From assembly GCA_029232285.1 (NCBI GenBank), contig JAOXFI010000023.1:1-64000 (forward strand): 64,000 nt of DNA, in the 5' to 3' direction. Below are positions 1 to 9,600 of the stretch, piece by piece. A model generated the notes under the pieces. That model saw only the letters and a program-made list of their open reading frames with translations, was not told the DNA's origin and did no database searches. The first letter of the stretch is position 1, and the number at the start of each line of letters is the position of its first letter. Source of the DNA: Agmasoma carcini (nom. nud.) (taxonomy: Eukaryota; Microsporidia; Thelohaniidae). The translations under genes were made by a program, and so were the position numbers.

Positions 1-76
1 AATATAATATAATATAATATAATATAATATAATATAATATAATATAATATAATATAATATAATATAATATAATATA
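1..76. repeat. (AATAT)n microsatellite
   Basis: The window opens inside a perfect 5-bp AATAT array of at least 15 units. It is simple-sequence DNA with no coding potential, and the left end is cut by the window. Confidence 0.95.
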
Positions 77-460
77 ACTTTTCTTTCTTTTATTTTTTGG
101 ATTAATAAAAAAGGAAATAATTCACTATTGCAGAAACCATCCACAATTTTTATTTATCATAAAATAAAACTTCTAATGATCGGAATAAATTATTGTTACC
201 TTTCGACAAACTCTACCTATCATAGAGAGTAAATCATTAAAAGTACGCTTACATAAATATTCTGAATAATCTTGACTGGTCTGAACTATTATTTTGCATT
301 ACAAAATTACGGATATCAATTTTAATATTTCGTCTTGTGTTTAAATTGACTCTGTCAGATTATCCCTTATCTTCCTAATAATAGGGAAAAAACATACACG
401 TTTTATTTAAACTTTGTATAAATTTTTGAGACATAAATTAGATTTATCACGATTTCAAAA

Positions 461-611
461 TTTGGGACTTGTTTGGTATTTGGCCTAACCTAAAGTAGTT
501 ATTTTTATATTGTAAAATTAAAGCTATTTTGAATTTGAGACTTGTTTGGTATTCGGCCTATCCCTAAGGTAACTACCCTGATGTTGAAAATTAAATTAAA
601 GCTATTTTTAA
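461..611. repeat. Tandem duplication, period 73 bp
   Basis: A block beginning TTTGGGACTTGTTTGGTATT is repeated 73 bp later as TTTGAGACTTGTTTGGTATT, followed in both copies by a run containing AAATTAAAGCTATTTT. The rest of 77-640 shows no gene that I can support. Confidence 0.7.
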
Positions 612-639
612 ATTGATTTAAATTTATCTGGTAGCTGTT

Positions 640-1290
640 ACGATAAAACTGGTAATATATAACCATGCATCAATATTATTTCTTTTAACACCATTTTCCG
701 CTCTCTTAAACATACCCAAAATCCTTCTATATTGTTAGTGTGAATTCCATTAGGGTTTTTAAGATTCTTGGAATGATTAATATATTTATATGTGAAGTGT
801 AAGTTCTTTTTATTATTGGATATGGCTTATAACCATCAATCTTAAGTATTGACCTTACTTTAACTCTTCTTTTAAAAACATTATTAAATGTTTTAGGCAT
901 TCTGTTTTCTACCCTTTTAATATTCAAAATTGTATCTTTAATCTCATAATCTTGGGATGTGGGTCATTATATTAGACCCTTATTCATCAGCTTCCATTTT
1001 TACATTTATTCCACTCAAAAGACTTTATTGTATATGTTTTGTATTTTACCTTCGGAAATACCATCCTCCTTATAATTTGTTTATAAGAACAATGATTTAA
1101 AACATTCCCGTACCAACAACAATCTATTTACATTTGAATAAAATATACTTAATTTCCTACGGTTATATCTGGGGCTTGCTTTACTGGGTTTTATTTTTAG
1201 GCTAGAATCAGAACCACAATTAGAGCACTTAATCATATTTTTAATGATTTGTTCTTCAACGAGCCAATATATGGCTTGATGCGACTTCAT
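640..1290 (-). pseudogene. ISXO2-like (IS1595/Merlin-type) transposase relic
   Basis: Read on the minus strand, the 5' part (1290-1081) encodes an N-terminal zinc-ribbon segment (QAIYWLVEEQIIKNMIKCSNCG, shown as positions 1275-1210) typical of ISXO2-like transposases. Further on (about 860-727) come IDGYKPYP and then, in another frame, NHSKNLKNPNGIHTNNIEG, the signature near the C-terminal catalytic part of the family. Stops and frameshifts separate the pieces, so the gene is dead. ISXO2-type transposases are known from several microsporidia, where they belong to the Merlin/IS1595 group. No clear terminal inverted repeats were found. Confidence 0.75.
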
Positions 1291-1430
1291 TAATATTCCA
1301 AACCATTAAATAATTTATTATTTTGTTAAAATTCATTTTTACAAATTGAATTGATATTTAGACACTTAAAGCCGAAACTATCGATACTTCTATTATATTA
1401 TTTTTATTGCAAGTGGGTAATAAAATTATG

Positions 1431-1572
1431 TTGATTATTAACTATATTAAGTTATATTAGTCACCTAATGACATCAATATACTAATTTAATATTCTTAGC
1501 GCACAAATATTGATTATTAACTATATTAAGTTATATTCGTCACCTAATGACTTCAATATACTAATTTAATAG
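1431..1572. repeat. Tandem duplication, period 79 bp, with internal palindrome
   Basis: TTGATTATTAACTATATTAAG begins at 1431 and again at 1510. The roughly 62-bp units are near-identical and each holds the small inverted repeat GTCACCTAATGAC. No gene is seen between 1300 and 1650. Confidence 0.75.
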
Positions 1573-1655
1573 TTTACTCGAATCCAAAATAACAACTAAT
1601 TAAGCTAAAATAAGGCTGTAGGTGATTCAAAAATATTTTCTTCACTCTAACGATA

Positions 1656-1870
1656 GATATACACCTCTTCATAATTGACAGGGAAGGATCACCCCTTTAA
1701 TATGTAAATGGTTTTTGTGCGTAATAACACTACCCTTATCTACAATGTAATAAAATGTCTTTAAAGTCTTACTGTTCCATCTAATATAAAATAACAACCA
1801 ATTTTTTCTACTGTCTTTTGATAAAGCACAATGATCGTATGATTACCATCTCTTTGCTATTTTATTATCT
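1656..1870 (+). repeat. Degraded copy 1 of dispersed SINE-like repeat
   Basis: The block aligns by eye, in the same orientation, with the better copy at 24391-24735. Shared landmarks are CGATAGA...ACCTCTTC, TGTGCGTAATARCACTA, GTCTTTAAAGTC and a 3' segment TTTTCTACTGYCTTTT with AGCACRA. The tRNA-like 5' part is missing or unrecognisable. It is an old, truncated copy. Confidence 0.65.
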
Positions 1871-2135
1871 TCCGCTATCCATCCTTTCTAAATTTAATTA
1901 TTTAATAAGTTTTTACTAGGTGAATCGTATTTTCTATGTTGACCAATACTTTATGAAAATAAGGTGAGAGGCTTCCAATCGATATTATTTTTCATACTTT
2001 TTGCCCAAAAAAATTATTCTTTTTATACAAATTATATTTTGATATTGTTATTTCATATGAAACTTCAAATAAATGTTTTTAGGTTGATGACTTTTTTACA
2101 AATTGTGTATATTTTATTAGAAGATTTAATATGAA

Positions 2136-2425
2136 TTGATTTCTTTTATATCTTGTCTTTTTTTTGATATTTATATCTTACTATATATATCAATATTTAC
2201 ATTTTATTATATCATATATCACTATATCATACAATATTTATATCGTATATCACAATATCATAGTATATATCAATATTTACATTTTATTATATCATATATC
2301 ACTATATCATACAATATTTATATCTTACTATATATATCAATATTTACATCTTAGTATATTTATATCATTATATCATTATATCATTGTATCATTATATCAT
2401 ACTATATACACATCATAATTTCTTA
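2136..2425. repeat. AT-rich tandem repeat (TATATCA / TTTATATC units)
   Basis: Imperfect short units built from TATATCAATATTTACATTT and ATTATATC are repeated over about 290 bp. Open frames across it encode only I/Y/S low-complexity peptides and are not genes. Confidence 0.85.
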
Positions 2426-2522
2426 AACCTAATCCATAATAAATTTAACCTGTCATTTTATATTAAATTAATGCATAATGAAAAAATATTTATATTAAAA
2501 ACGCATAATTTATTATAAAAAG

Positions 2523-2690
2523 TTAAGAAAGTTTTTCTATTTCATCAATGTGACCTTTAAAACGTCTAGGACTTAAAATAACCTTAAGTTTACCTCTTTC
2601 TAGTCTCATAACACTTTTAAAAGCCTTCATGTTCATTTCCTTACGATATAACTCAATATCTTTAACAAATCCTTCATACTTATCTTCCAT
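2523..2690 (-). CDS. Small conserved-looking hypothetical protein, 55 aa
   Basis: A short open frame runs from an ATG at 2690 to a TAA at 2523. The protein starts MEDKYEGFVKDIELYRKEMN and continues with a basic central stretch (KAFKSVMRLERGKLKVI) and ends IDEIEKLS. Unlike the surrounding DNA its composition is protein-like: charged, amphipathic and not homopolymeric. It is divergent to the FIGNL1-like gene, with only 70 bp of AT-rich DNA between the two starts, so the two probably share a promoter region. No family was recognised and no function is proposed. The main doubt is its length. Confidence 0.55.
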   Translation of the reverse strand: MEDKYEGFVKDIELYRKEMNMKAFKSVMRLERGKLKVILSPRRFKGHIDEIEKLS

Positions 2691-2760
2691 GATTTATTAT
2701 TTTCAAAATTTTATATAATCACTGTGAAACTGCATAAATAAAAAAAATATAAAACTTTTT

Positions 2761-4020
2761 ATGTCCAAGGCATTTAAGAATCTAAGAGACAAGTTAAACA
2801 TGCAAGGTGTACCTAATTACACAACAATTCCAATAGAATTAAGAAAAAATGACTATTTAGATGACTTAGTAGACATTCAAAACATAACAATGAATAATAT
2901 TTCAAAAAATATTAATTTACTACCATTTATAACTGATAACACACAAATACCATATCAATATGACTTAGATATAATTCAAAGCATATTGAAACCTTATGAA
3001 CCTGTCAAAGGTGACTTTTTTGAGAAATCAAGACCACAAAGCACCACAGGATTTACTACAGCCTCTGGTAATAAACTAGAACAAGATAAGAAATTAGAAC
3101 AAGGAAGAAAATTAGAACAAGATAAGAAACAAACGTCAGTTGATGACTATTTAGTTGAAAGAATCAAAAATGAGATTATAGATTCCAATACAAATGTTAA
3201 TTGGGATGATATTGTTGGGCTAGAGATGGTTAAAAAAACAGTTAATGAAATAATATTATGGCCAATGATGAGACCAGATATATTTAAAGGTTTAAGAGGA
3301 CCACCTAAAGGATTATTATTATTTGGACCACCAGGAACAGGTAAGACTATGATAGGTAAGTGTATAGCATCTCAATGTAAAGCTACGTTTTTTTCTATTA
3401 GTGCAAGTTCTCTTACTTCTAAATGGGTAGGAGAAGCTGAAAAGATGGTTAGAGCTATGTTTGAGTTAGCAAGAGAGATGTCACCATCTGTTGTATTTAT
3501 TGATGAGATTGATTCTTTGTTATCATCAAGGAGTGATAATGAGAATGAGAGTTCTAGAAGGATAAAGACAGAGTTTTTGGTGCAGTTTGATGGAGTTGGT
3601 ACAGATGATGGTAAGCAGGTGCTGATAATAGGGGCTACAAATAGACCACAAGAGATTGATGAAGCAGCAAGACGAAGATTGACTAAGCGAATATATGTGC
3701 CTCTTCCAGAGTTAAATGCAAGGGTTGAGATGATAAAGAAGTTGATAGAAGGTTATAAAAATGAGATAAGTGAATTTGAAGAGATTGGAAAGATGTGTGA
3801 AGGATATTCTGGTTCTGATATATTTAATTTATGTAGAGAGGCGTGTTTAGAGCCTTTAAGGGAGATTGTTGATATAAAAAGGGTTAAGATTGATGAGACT
3901 AGACCGATTATAATTAAAGATTTTGTTAGTGGGATGAAGCAAATAAGAAAAAGTGTATCGAGTGATGATTTGGGTGGTTATGTGAAGTGGAATGATAAAT
4001 TTGGAAGTATGAATATTTGA
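2761..4020 (+). CDS. FIGNL1: Fidgetin-like 1 type AAA ATPase
   Basis: A 419-residue meiotic-clade AAA ATPase. Residues 1-145 are divergent and contain a short repeat of [14 protein letters not shown] around 105-123. The ATPase module follows: WDDIVGLE near 148, Walker [10 protein letters not shown] near 188, [17 protein letters not shown] around 213-230, Walker B VFIDEID near 245, and sensor/arginine-finger part [17 protein letters not shown]. The [18 protein letters not shown] context and the [13 protein letters not shown] stretch are characteristic of fidgetin-like 1, closer than to katanin, spastin or Vps4. The family disassembles protein complexes; animal and plant FIGNL1 acts on RAD51 filaments, whereas fidgetin, katanin and spastin sever microtubules. 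The microsporidian role is inferred only. The start follows AAACTTTTT directly. Confidence 0.88.
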   Translation: MSKAFKNLRDKLNMQGVPNYTTIPIELRKNDYLDDLVDIQNITMNNISKNINLLPFITDNTQIPYQYDLDIIQSILKPYEPVKGDFFEKSRPQSTTGFTTASGNKLEQDKKLEQGRKLEQDKKQTSVDDYLVERIKNEIIDSNTNVNWDDIVGLEMVKKTVNEIILWPMMRPDIFKGLRGPPKGLLLFGPPGTGKTMIGKCIASQCKATFFSISASSLTSKWVGEAEKMVRAMFELAREMSPSVVFIDEIDSLLSSRSDNENESSRRIKTEFLVQFDGVGTDDGKQVLIIGATNRPQEIDEAARRRLTKRIYVPLPELNARVEMIKKLIEGYKNEISEFEEIGKMCEGYSGSDIFNLCREACLEPLREIVDIKRVKIDETRPIIIKDFVSGMKQIRKSVSSDDLGGYVKWNDKFGSMNI

Positions 4021-4140
4021 TCAAAGGATAGTGAGATTGCATAAATAATAATATTTATATAATGTGACATTATTTAATACTAGTGATTTGTCATATAAAA
4101 ATTTATTATTATGCATATAATTATATAAAATAATAATCAA

Positions 4141-4422
4141 ATATTTTTACATATAGTCATATATAGTCATATATAATCATATATAATCACACATAGTCCA
4201 CACTATCATATATAGTCACACATAGTACACATAGTCCACACTATCATAGTCACATATAATCACACATAGTACACATAGTCCACACTATCATAGTCACATA
4301 TAGTCACACATAGTCACACATAGTCCACACTATCACATATAATCACACATAGTCCACACTATCATAGTCACATATAGTCACACATAGTCACACATAGTCA
4401 CACATAGTCACATATAATCACA
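4141..4422. repeat. Minisatellite of ACATAGTC / ACATATAGTC units
   Basis: About 280 bp of imperfect tandem units (CACATAGTCACATATAGTCA and variants with CCACACTATCAT) lie between the 3' ends of the convergent FIGNL1-like gene and the small minus-strand gene at 4430. There is no regular spacer, so it is not a CRISPR. Confidence 0.9.
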
Positions 4423-4429
4423 TAAATAT

Positions 4430-4717
4430 TCATAACAAATAATAACACAATTCTTCATAATTCACTTCCCTTTTTATGTATCCCTCTATAAATGGCTTAT
4501 CTCTTCTTATTAATTTTCCATAAATTGCATATCTTTTATTTATCTTTAAATTTCCAATAAATCTGATGGTCACTTCAGAACTTGAATCATAGCCATAATA
4601 AAGACAAACACTTTTTCTTTTTATGATTGTTATGTAAAAAATCATAATTTTATTTAAATTTGAAGATTTTATGAAATTAAGTTTAAGTTTTGTTGCTAGG
4701 AAATTATCTTTGTTCAT
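4430..4717 (-). CDS. Hypothetical protein, 95 aa, possible small OB-fold
   Basis: The start at 4717 is preceded on the coding strand by AAAATTTTTATCG, the start-adjacent box of this genome, which supports the frame as a real gene. The protein is basic and beta-rich in pattern (IRFIGNLKINKRYAIYGKLI at about 50-70, then GYIKREV). That alternation resembles a small single-stranded-DNA-binding OB fold such as Ten1 or RPA3, but no signature is decisive and RPA3 is already present at 25.6 kb. Function is unassigned. Confidence 0.6.
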   Translation of the reverse strand: MNKDNFLATKLKLNFIKSSNLNKIMIFYITIIKRKSVCLYYGYDSSSEVTIRFIGNLKINKRYAIYGKLIRRDKPFIEGYIKREVNYEELCYYLL

Positions 4718-4948
4718 CGATAAAAATTTTATATTATTAGAAATTATTATAGAGTTTATCCATCGAATTACAAAATTTTCACATCAAACTTCAACTAAAA
4801 ATATATTTTTAGATTGATATGAAATTTTTGCAATTAGATGGAAAAACATTATATAATTTTATATATTGATAGTTATAAAATATTAGTTAGTTACTTATTA
4901 TAACAATAATAAATTTTTAAACTTAAAATTTTATAAATTTTTTATTCT

Positions 4949-5146
4949 TTATTTTTTAAAAGGATCAACAATCTCTTCTGCATTTACACAATTCTCTTCT
5001 CCTTCTAACTCTGTGTCTCTTATCTTACGCATCCCTTTCAAAATCTTTCCTATTTCTGAATTATTCTTAAACAACTCCTGTAGTGGTGACTTATTTACAT
5101 TCCTACTTGGTGTCATTTGATTTTCATTTGGAAGCTGAAAAGTCAT
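4949..5146 (-). CDS. Hypothetical protein, 65 aa
   Basis: The ATG at 5146 is chosen because AAAAAAAATTCCC lies directly upstream, matching the start context of the other genes; an in-frame ATG at 5182 would add 12 residues. The protein starts MTFQLPNENQ, is polar, and ends EEIVDPFKK. A central KNNSEIGKILKGMRKIRDTE segment may be helical. No family was recognised. It is followed upstream, on the same strand, by the zinc-finger gene at 5247-5552. Confidence 0.55.
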   Translation of the reverse strand: MTFQLPNENQMTPSRNVNKSPLQELFKNNSEIGKILKGMRKIRDTELEGEENCVNAEEIVDPFKK

Positions 5147-5246
5147 GGGAATTTTTTTTATATTTTGTTTATGCAATCTCATATTCAACTCATCTAATTT
5201 TTATGCATCACTAAAATGACATTTATCAAATCAAACAAAAACAAAT

Positions 5247-5552
5247 TTATTTCTTATGAAATCTTGCATGTTGCAATAATTTAAGATTTTTATCAAATTC
5301 TTTACCACATTCCTCACATGTAAACACTTCAGGTGCTTTCTTTTCAGGTGGGGTATAACTTTCATCAGTTACGTACATCTTAGCTATTATTGGCTCTCCA
5401 TCAATCGTTGGAATACTCACTTCCTTCCTTTTAAAGTGTCTAACTGTCTTAGTTATTTTGCTAAGTGCCTCACTTTGTTGTTTTAATATGTTAGGACCTT
5501 CTCCTCTCTTCCTTTCCGAAGATCCACTGTTCTTATTAACTGAAGATTGCAT
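5247..5552 (-). CDS. Single C2H2 zinc-finger protein, 101 aa
   Basis: The C-terminal 25 residues form one classical C2H2 finger: CEEC, then 12 residues including F and L at the conserved positions, then HARFH, ending in KK. The N-terminal 75 residues are basic and polar with an RHFKRKEV stretch and a PTIDGEPIIAKMYV segment. A single finger at the extreme C-terminus is more typical of an RNA- or protein-binding accessory factor than of a sequence-specific transcription factor, but this is inference. The start at 5552 follows AAAAATTTGT. It is divergent from psf3 with a minisatellite-filled 490-bp spacer. Confidence 0.72.
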   Translation of the reverse strand: MQSSVNKNSGSSERKRGEGPNILKQQSEALSKITKTVRHFKRKEVSIPTIDGEPIIAKMYVTDESYTPPEKKAPEVFTCEECGKEFDKNLKLLQHARFHKK

Positions 5553-5595
5553 ACAAATTTTTAAAATAAAAATTTATTAATTTGTTTCACATTGT

Positions 5596-6002
5596 TATAT
5601 GATTCACCTTGACATGACTTACTGACCTTGGCATGGCTTACTGACCTTGACATGACTTACTGACCTTGGCATGGCTTACTAACCTTGACATGACTTACTG
5701 ACCTTGACATGACTTACTGACCTTGACATGACTTACTGACCTTGGCATGGCTTACTAACCTTGGCATGGCTTACTAACCTTGACATGACTTACTATTCTT
5801 GACTATTCTTGACTATTCTTGACTAATCTTGACTAATCTTGACTAATCTTGACTATTCTTGACTAATCTTGACTAATCTTGACTAATCTTGACTAATCTT
5901 GACCATTCTTGACTATTCTTGACTAATCTTGACTAATCTTGACTAATCTTGACTAATCTTGACTAATCTTGACTAATCTTGACTAATCTTGACTAATCTT
6001 TA
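5596..6002. repeat. Two adjoining minisatellites in a divergent promoter region
   Basis: From 5604 to about 5788 the unit is 19 bp (GACATGACTTACTGACCTT with GACATGA/GGCATGG variants). From about 5790 to 6000 it changes to a 10-bp unit GACTAATCTT (with GACTATTCTT variants), repeated about 21 times. The arrays fill the spacer between the start of the zinc-finger gene (-) and psf3 (+), ending 40 bp before the psf3 start codon. Confidence 0.95.
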
Positions 6003-6041
6003 ATCATCTTACTTTACATTTGTTTATATATTTTTTTTACC

Positions 6042-6497
6042 ATGGAATATTATAACTTAGATAATATTCTGGCCGATGAGGAAGATATCACAGTCCAATT
6101 CGATAACGAAGTCCCTGGATATGTCAATAGAACAGTAACAGAGTTTATAGATGAAGATAAAAGCATAGACATGCCTTACTTTCTTGTTTCATTCCTACTG
6201 GAGAACGAACACTGTAAATTATTAAAAACTTCATTTTCTAGATTAGAAAATGACTTAAAAGCAGAACCTTCCATCGTTGATCTACAAGGTAAATCTTTTT
6301 ATTTGCATAATTCTAGATTCTCTAATAATATTTCTAATGTATTTTTTGAAAGAATGGGTAGCTTTTTTGATATGGTACAAAAGGATGGTCTTAATGAGGA
6401 GGATATCTCTCATATGAGTTATATTGAAAGGAAATTGGTTGTTAATACTAAAAAGAAATATCAATTGTTTGAAAATTATAGATTTGGCTCTAATTAA
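6042..6497 (+). CDS. PSF3: GINS complex subunit Psf3
   Basis: A 151-residue protein whose N-terminus YYNLDNILADEEDITVQF followed by a V-P-G motif matches the Psf3 B-domain signature (YYDIDDILA...F...PG), with IDMPYFLVSFLL as the following helix. Psf3 is one of four GINS subunits; with Cdc45 and MCM2-7 it forms the CMG replicative helicase. Psf3 proteins are commonly about 190-220 residues, so this is a reduced version, as expected in microsporidia. The start is preceded by TTTTTTTTACC. MCM4 and RPA3 are also in this window. The frame is intact. Confidence 0.8.
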   Translation: MEYYNLDNILADEEDITVQFDNEVPGYVNRTVTEFIDEDKSIDMPYFLVSFLLENEHCKLLKTSFSRLENDLKAEPSIVDLQGKSFYLHNSRFSNNISNVFFERMGSFFDMVQKDGLNEEDISHMSYIERKLVVNTKKKYQLFENYRFGSN

Positions 6498-6656
6498 TAA
6501 AATTTTATATTATAATTTTTTATATTACTAATATTATTTATTATCTATTATATATTATATATTATATATTCATTATTATTTTTTTATTTTAAATTTTTAT
6601 ATTATATATTATTTTATTACCATTTTTTATGCATAAATATTTTCATATTTTTCTAT

Positions 6657-6676
6657 AAAAAAAATTTTATAGTCCA
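6657..6676 (+). promoter_or_regulatory. Start-adjacent AAAATTTT box of RPB2
   Basis: AAAATTTT at 6661-6668 lies 8 bp before the RPB2 start codon. The same kind of box, often followed by a short pyrimidine/ACC tail, is seen just upstream of nearly all genes here. AAATTT-like signals near start codons have been described for microsporidia. Confidence 0.6.
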
Positions 6677-9600
6677 ATGTCTGAGTTGAAGTTCACCAAT
6701 GAGGATGCATGGGCTGTCATATCAAGTTACTTTGATCAGAAAGGACTTGTAAGACAACAACTCGATAGTTTTGATCAATTTGTAAAGAAGAAGATACAGG
6801 AGATAATAGACGAAAACTCTCAAATCATCGTTAAAAGCACTCCTACCGCAGGATGCCAAACAGAAAGAAGAATGGTCTTGAAATTTGGGCAATTCTACGT
6901 CTCAAAACCTCCAATTCACATCGAAGAGGACGGCACTAAAACCAATATCTTTCCTAATGAGGCTAGAATCAGAGACTTAACCTATTCATGTTCATTATTC
7001 GTTGATATAACAAAACAATTCGATGATGGCAACGGAAACATCTCCGAAAACATCTTTAGAAAACAAAGCTTAGGTGCTCTTCCAATTATGGTTCACTCTT
7101 CTTATTGCGTTTTAAACGAATTAACAGAAAATAATATCATTCAAATGGGTGAATGTCCTTATGACCAAGGTGGCTACTTCATCGTTAATGGTGGTGAGAA
7201 AGTCATCGTGGCCCAAGAAAGAATGTCATCAAACACAGTTCATACTTTTAAAAAGTCTCAACCTGCTACTTACACTCACTTTTCTGAAATAAGATCAGTC
7301 CCAGAAAAAGGTTCAGCTTCACCATCAACCTTTTCCATCAAACTTTTAAGAAATCCTAAAGTTATCAGGGCAAGTCTACCATTGATGAGGCAAGACATAC
7401 CAGTATTAATCATATTCAGAGCATTAGGTTTCTTAAGTGATGAAGAAATAATAAACCACATCGTGTTTGAGAAGGATAACGAACTACTAGAGCTCTTAAG
7501 ACCTTCTGTTGATGAAGCATCAGCTATTCAAGATCAAAACGCTGCATTAGATTTTATTGGAGTAAGATGTGCACCAGTTGGTACTCCTAGAGAAAGAAGA
7601 ATATCTTTTGCTAGAAATTTATTAGCTAAGGACTTTTTACCACATATAGGCATTCAGGAATTTTGTGAAACCAAAAAGGCATATTTTTTGGGTTACATTA
7701 TCAGTAAAACAATCAGCGTAGCTTTGGAAAGATCTGGCCCTGATGATAGAGATCACTATGGACAAAAGAGGATGGACTTAAGTGGTCCTTTATTAGCAAG
7801 TCTATTTAGAACATTGTGGAAAAAATTGTGTAATGAAACAGCAAAGCACATGCAAAGGTGCGTAGAAAATGGTAGAGATTTTAATATTGCACTTGCCTTT
7901 AGATCCAACACGTTAACTCAAGGATTAAAATATGCACTTGCAACTGGAAATTGGGGTGAACAATCAAAGGCAATGCAAACTAAGGCTGGTGTAGCACAGG
8001 TTTTAAACAGATACAACTTTGTGGCCACACTCTCGCATTTAAGGCGTGTTAACACTCCAATAGAAAAGGATGGTAAACTTGCTAAACCTAGACAGTTGCA
8101 TAACACACATTGGGGAATGATTTGTCCAGCAGAAACTCCGGAAGGCCATGCTTGTGGTCTAGTCAAGAACTTAAGTTTGATGGCTTACATTTCAGTAGGG
8201 TCGGGTAAAGGTCTTATTGAATTGCTTGAGGAATGCGGTGTTGAAACTTTGGAAGAAGCGACAGTGATTAGTGGTACTAAAGTCTTTGTTAATGGTGCAT
8301 GGGTAGGAATCGTTTATGAGCCAACACAATTAGTTTCCCTTTTAAGAAGCTTAAGGAGAGCTGGTGAGCTTGATAAAGAGATTTCTATTGTACATTATAC
8401 ATCTACGGATGAGATTAGAATAAATTCTGATGCTGGAAGACCATGCAGACCTCTGTTCACAGTCACTGATGGAAATCTGAATATAACAAAAGATGATATT
8501 AGGCGTTTAAAGTTATTTGATAAGAAATGGTCTGAGTTGATTGTTGAAGGTAAGGTTGAATTTTTAGATGTATCTGAAGAAGAAACATCATTGATAGCTA
8601 TGAGCTTTAATGAACTGAATGAAAGACATACACACTGTGAGATTCATCCTGCTGTTATTTTAGGAATTGCCGCTTCTGTTATTCCTTTACCTACACACAA
8701 TCCTTCTCCTAGAAATACATATCAGTCTGCTATGGGTAAGCAGGCCATGGGTGTTTATGCTACTAATTATAAGTACAGAATGGATACACTTTCAAATGTT
8801 CTATTCTACCCCCAAAGGCCACTGGTTACGACCAGATCAATGGATTTTTTAAGATTTAAGGAATTACCATCAGGACAAAACTGTATTGTTGCAATTGCCT
8901 GCTATTCTGGTTTCAATCAAGAAGATTCTATTATTATGAACCAGTCATCAATCCAAAGAGGTCTATTTAGATCTTGCACATATAGAACATATACTGATCA
9001 AATACAAATGGCTAGACCAGGATCAAATGAAGCATTTCAAAAGCCAGTGAGAGGTGAAGTAAGTCATATGAAGGCATTGAACTATGATAAGCTTTCTGCA
9101 GATGGACTGATTGCACCTGGGACTAGAGTTTCTGGTGATGATGTTCTTATTGGTAAGGTTACACCTTTCTTAGATCCATCATCTGGTGGTAATGATGAAA
9201 GAAATGTTCTATGGAAAGATTCAAGTACGCCTATGAGAAGAAATGAGACTGGTGTTGTTGATACGGTGATGCTTACTAATCGTGATGGATATAAGTTTGT
9301 TAAAGTTAAGGTTAGGTCTACTAGAATACCACAAATGGGTGATAAATTTGCATCTAGACATGCACAGAAAGGTACTATAGGTATTACATTGAGACAGGAA
9401 GATATGCCATTTACATCTGAAGGGCTTGTTCCTGATATTATAATTAATCCGCATTGTATACCTTCTCGTATGACTATGGGACATTTGGTTGAATGTTTGC
9501 TCGGTAAGGTTGCTTGTTTAACGGGTGAGGAAGGTGATGCTACACCTTTTGGTGATACTGATGTTGAAGCAGTGTCTCGTAAGTTAGAAAGTTTTGGTTT

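Noticed and set aside
2136..2418. Two overlapping frames rich in Ile, Tyr and Ser
   Set aside because: They are translations of an AT-rich tandem repeat.
4141..6002. Possible CRISPR arrays
   Set aside because: The repeats are contiguous minisatellites without unique spacers, and the genome is eukaryotic.
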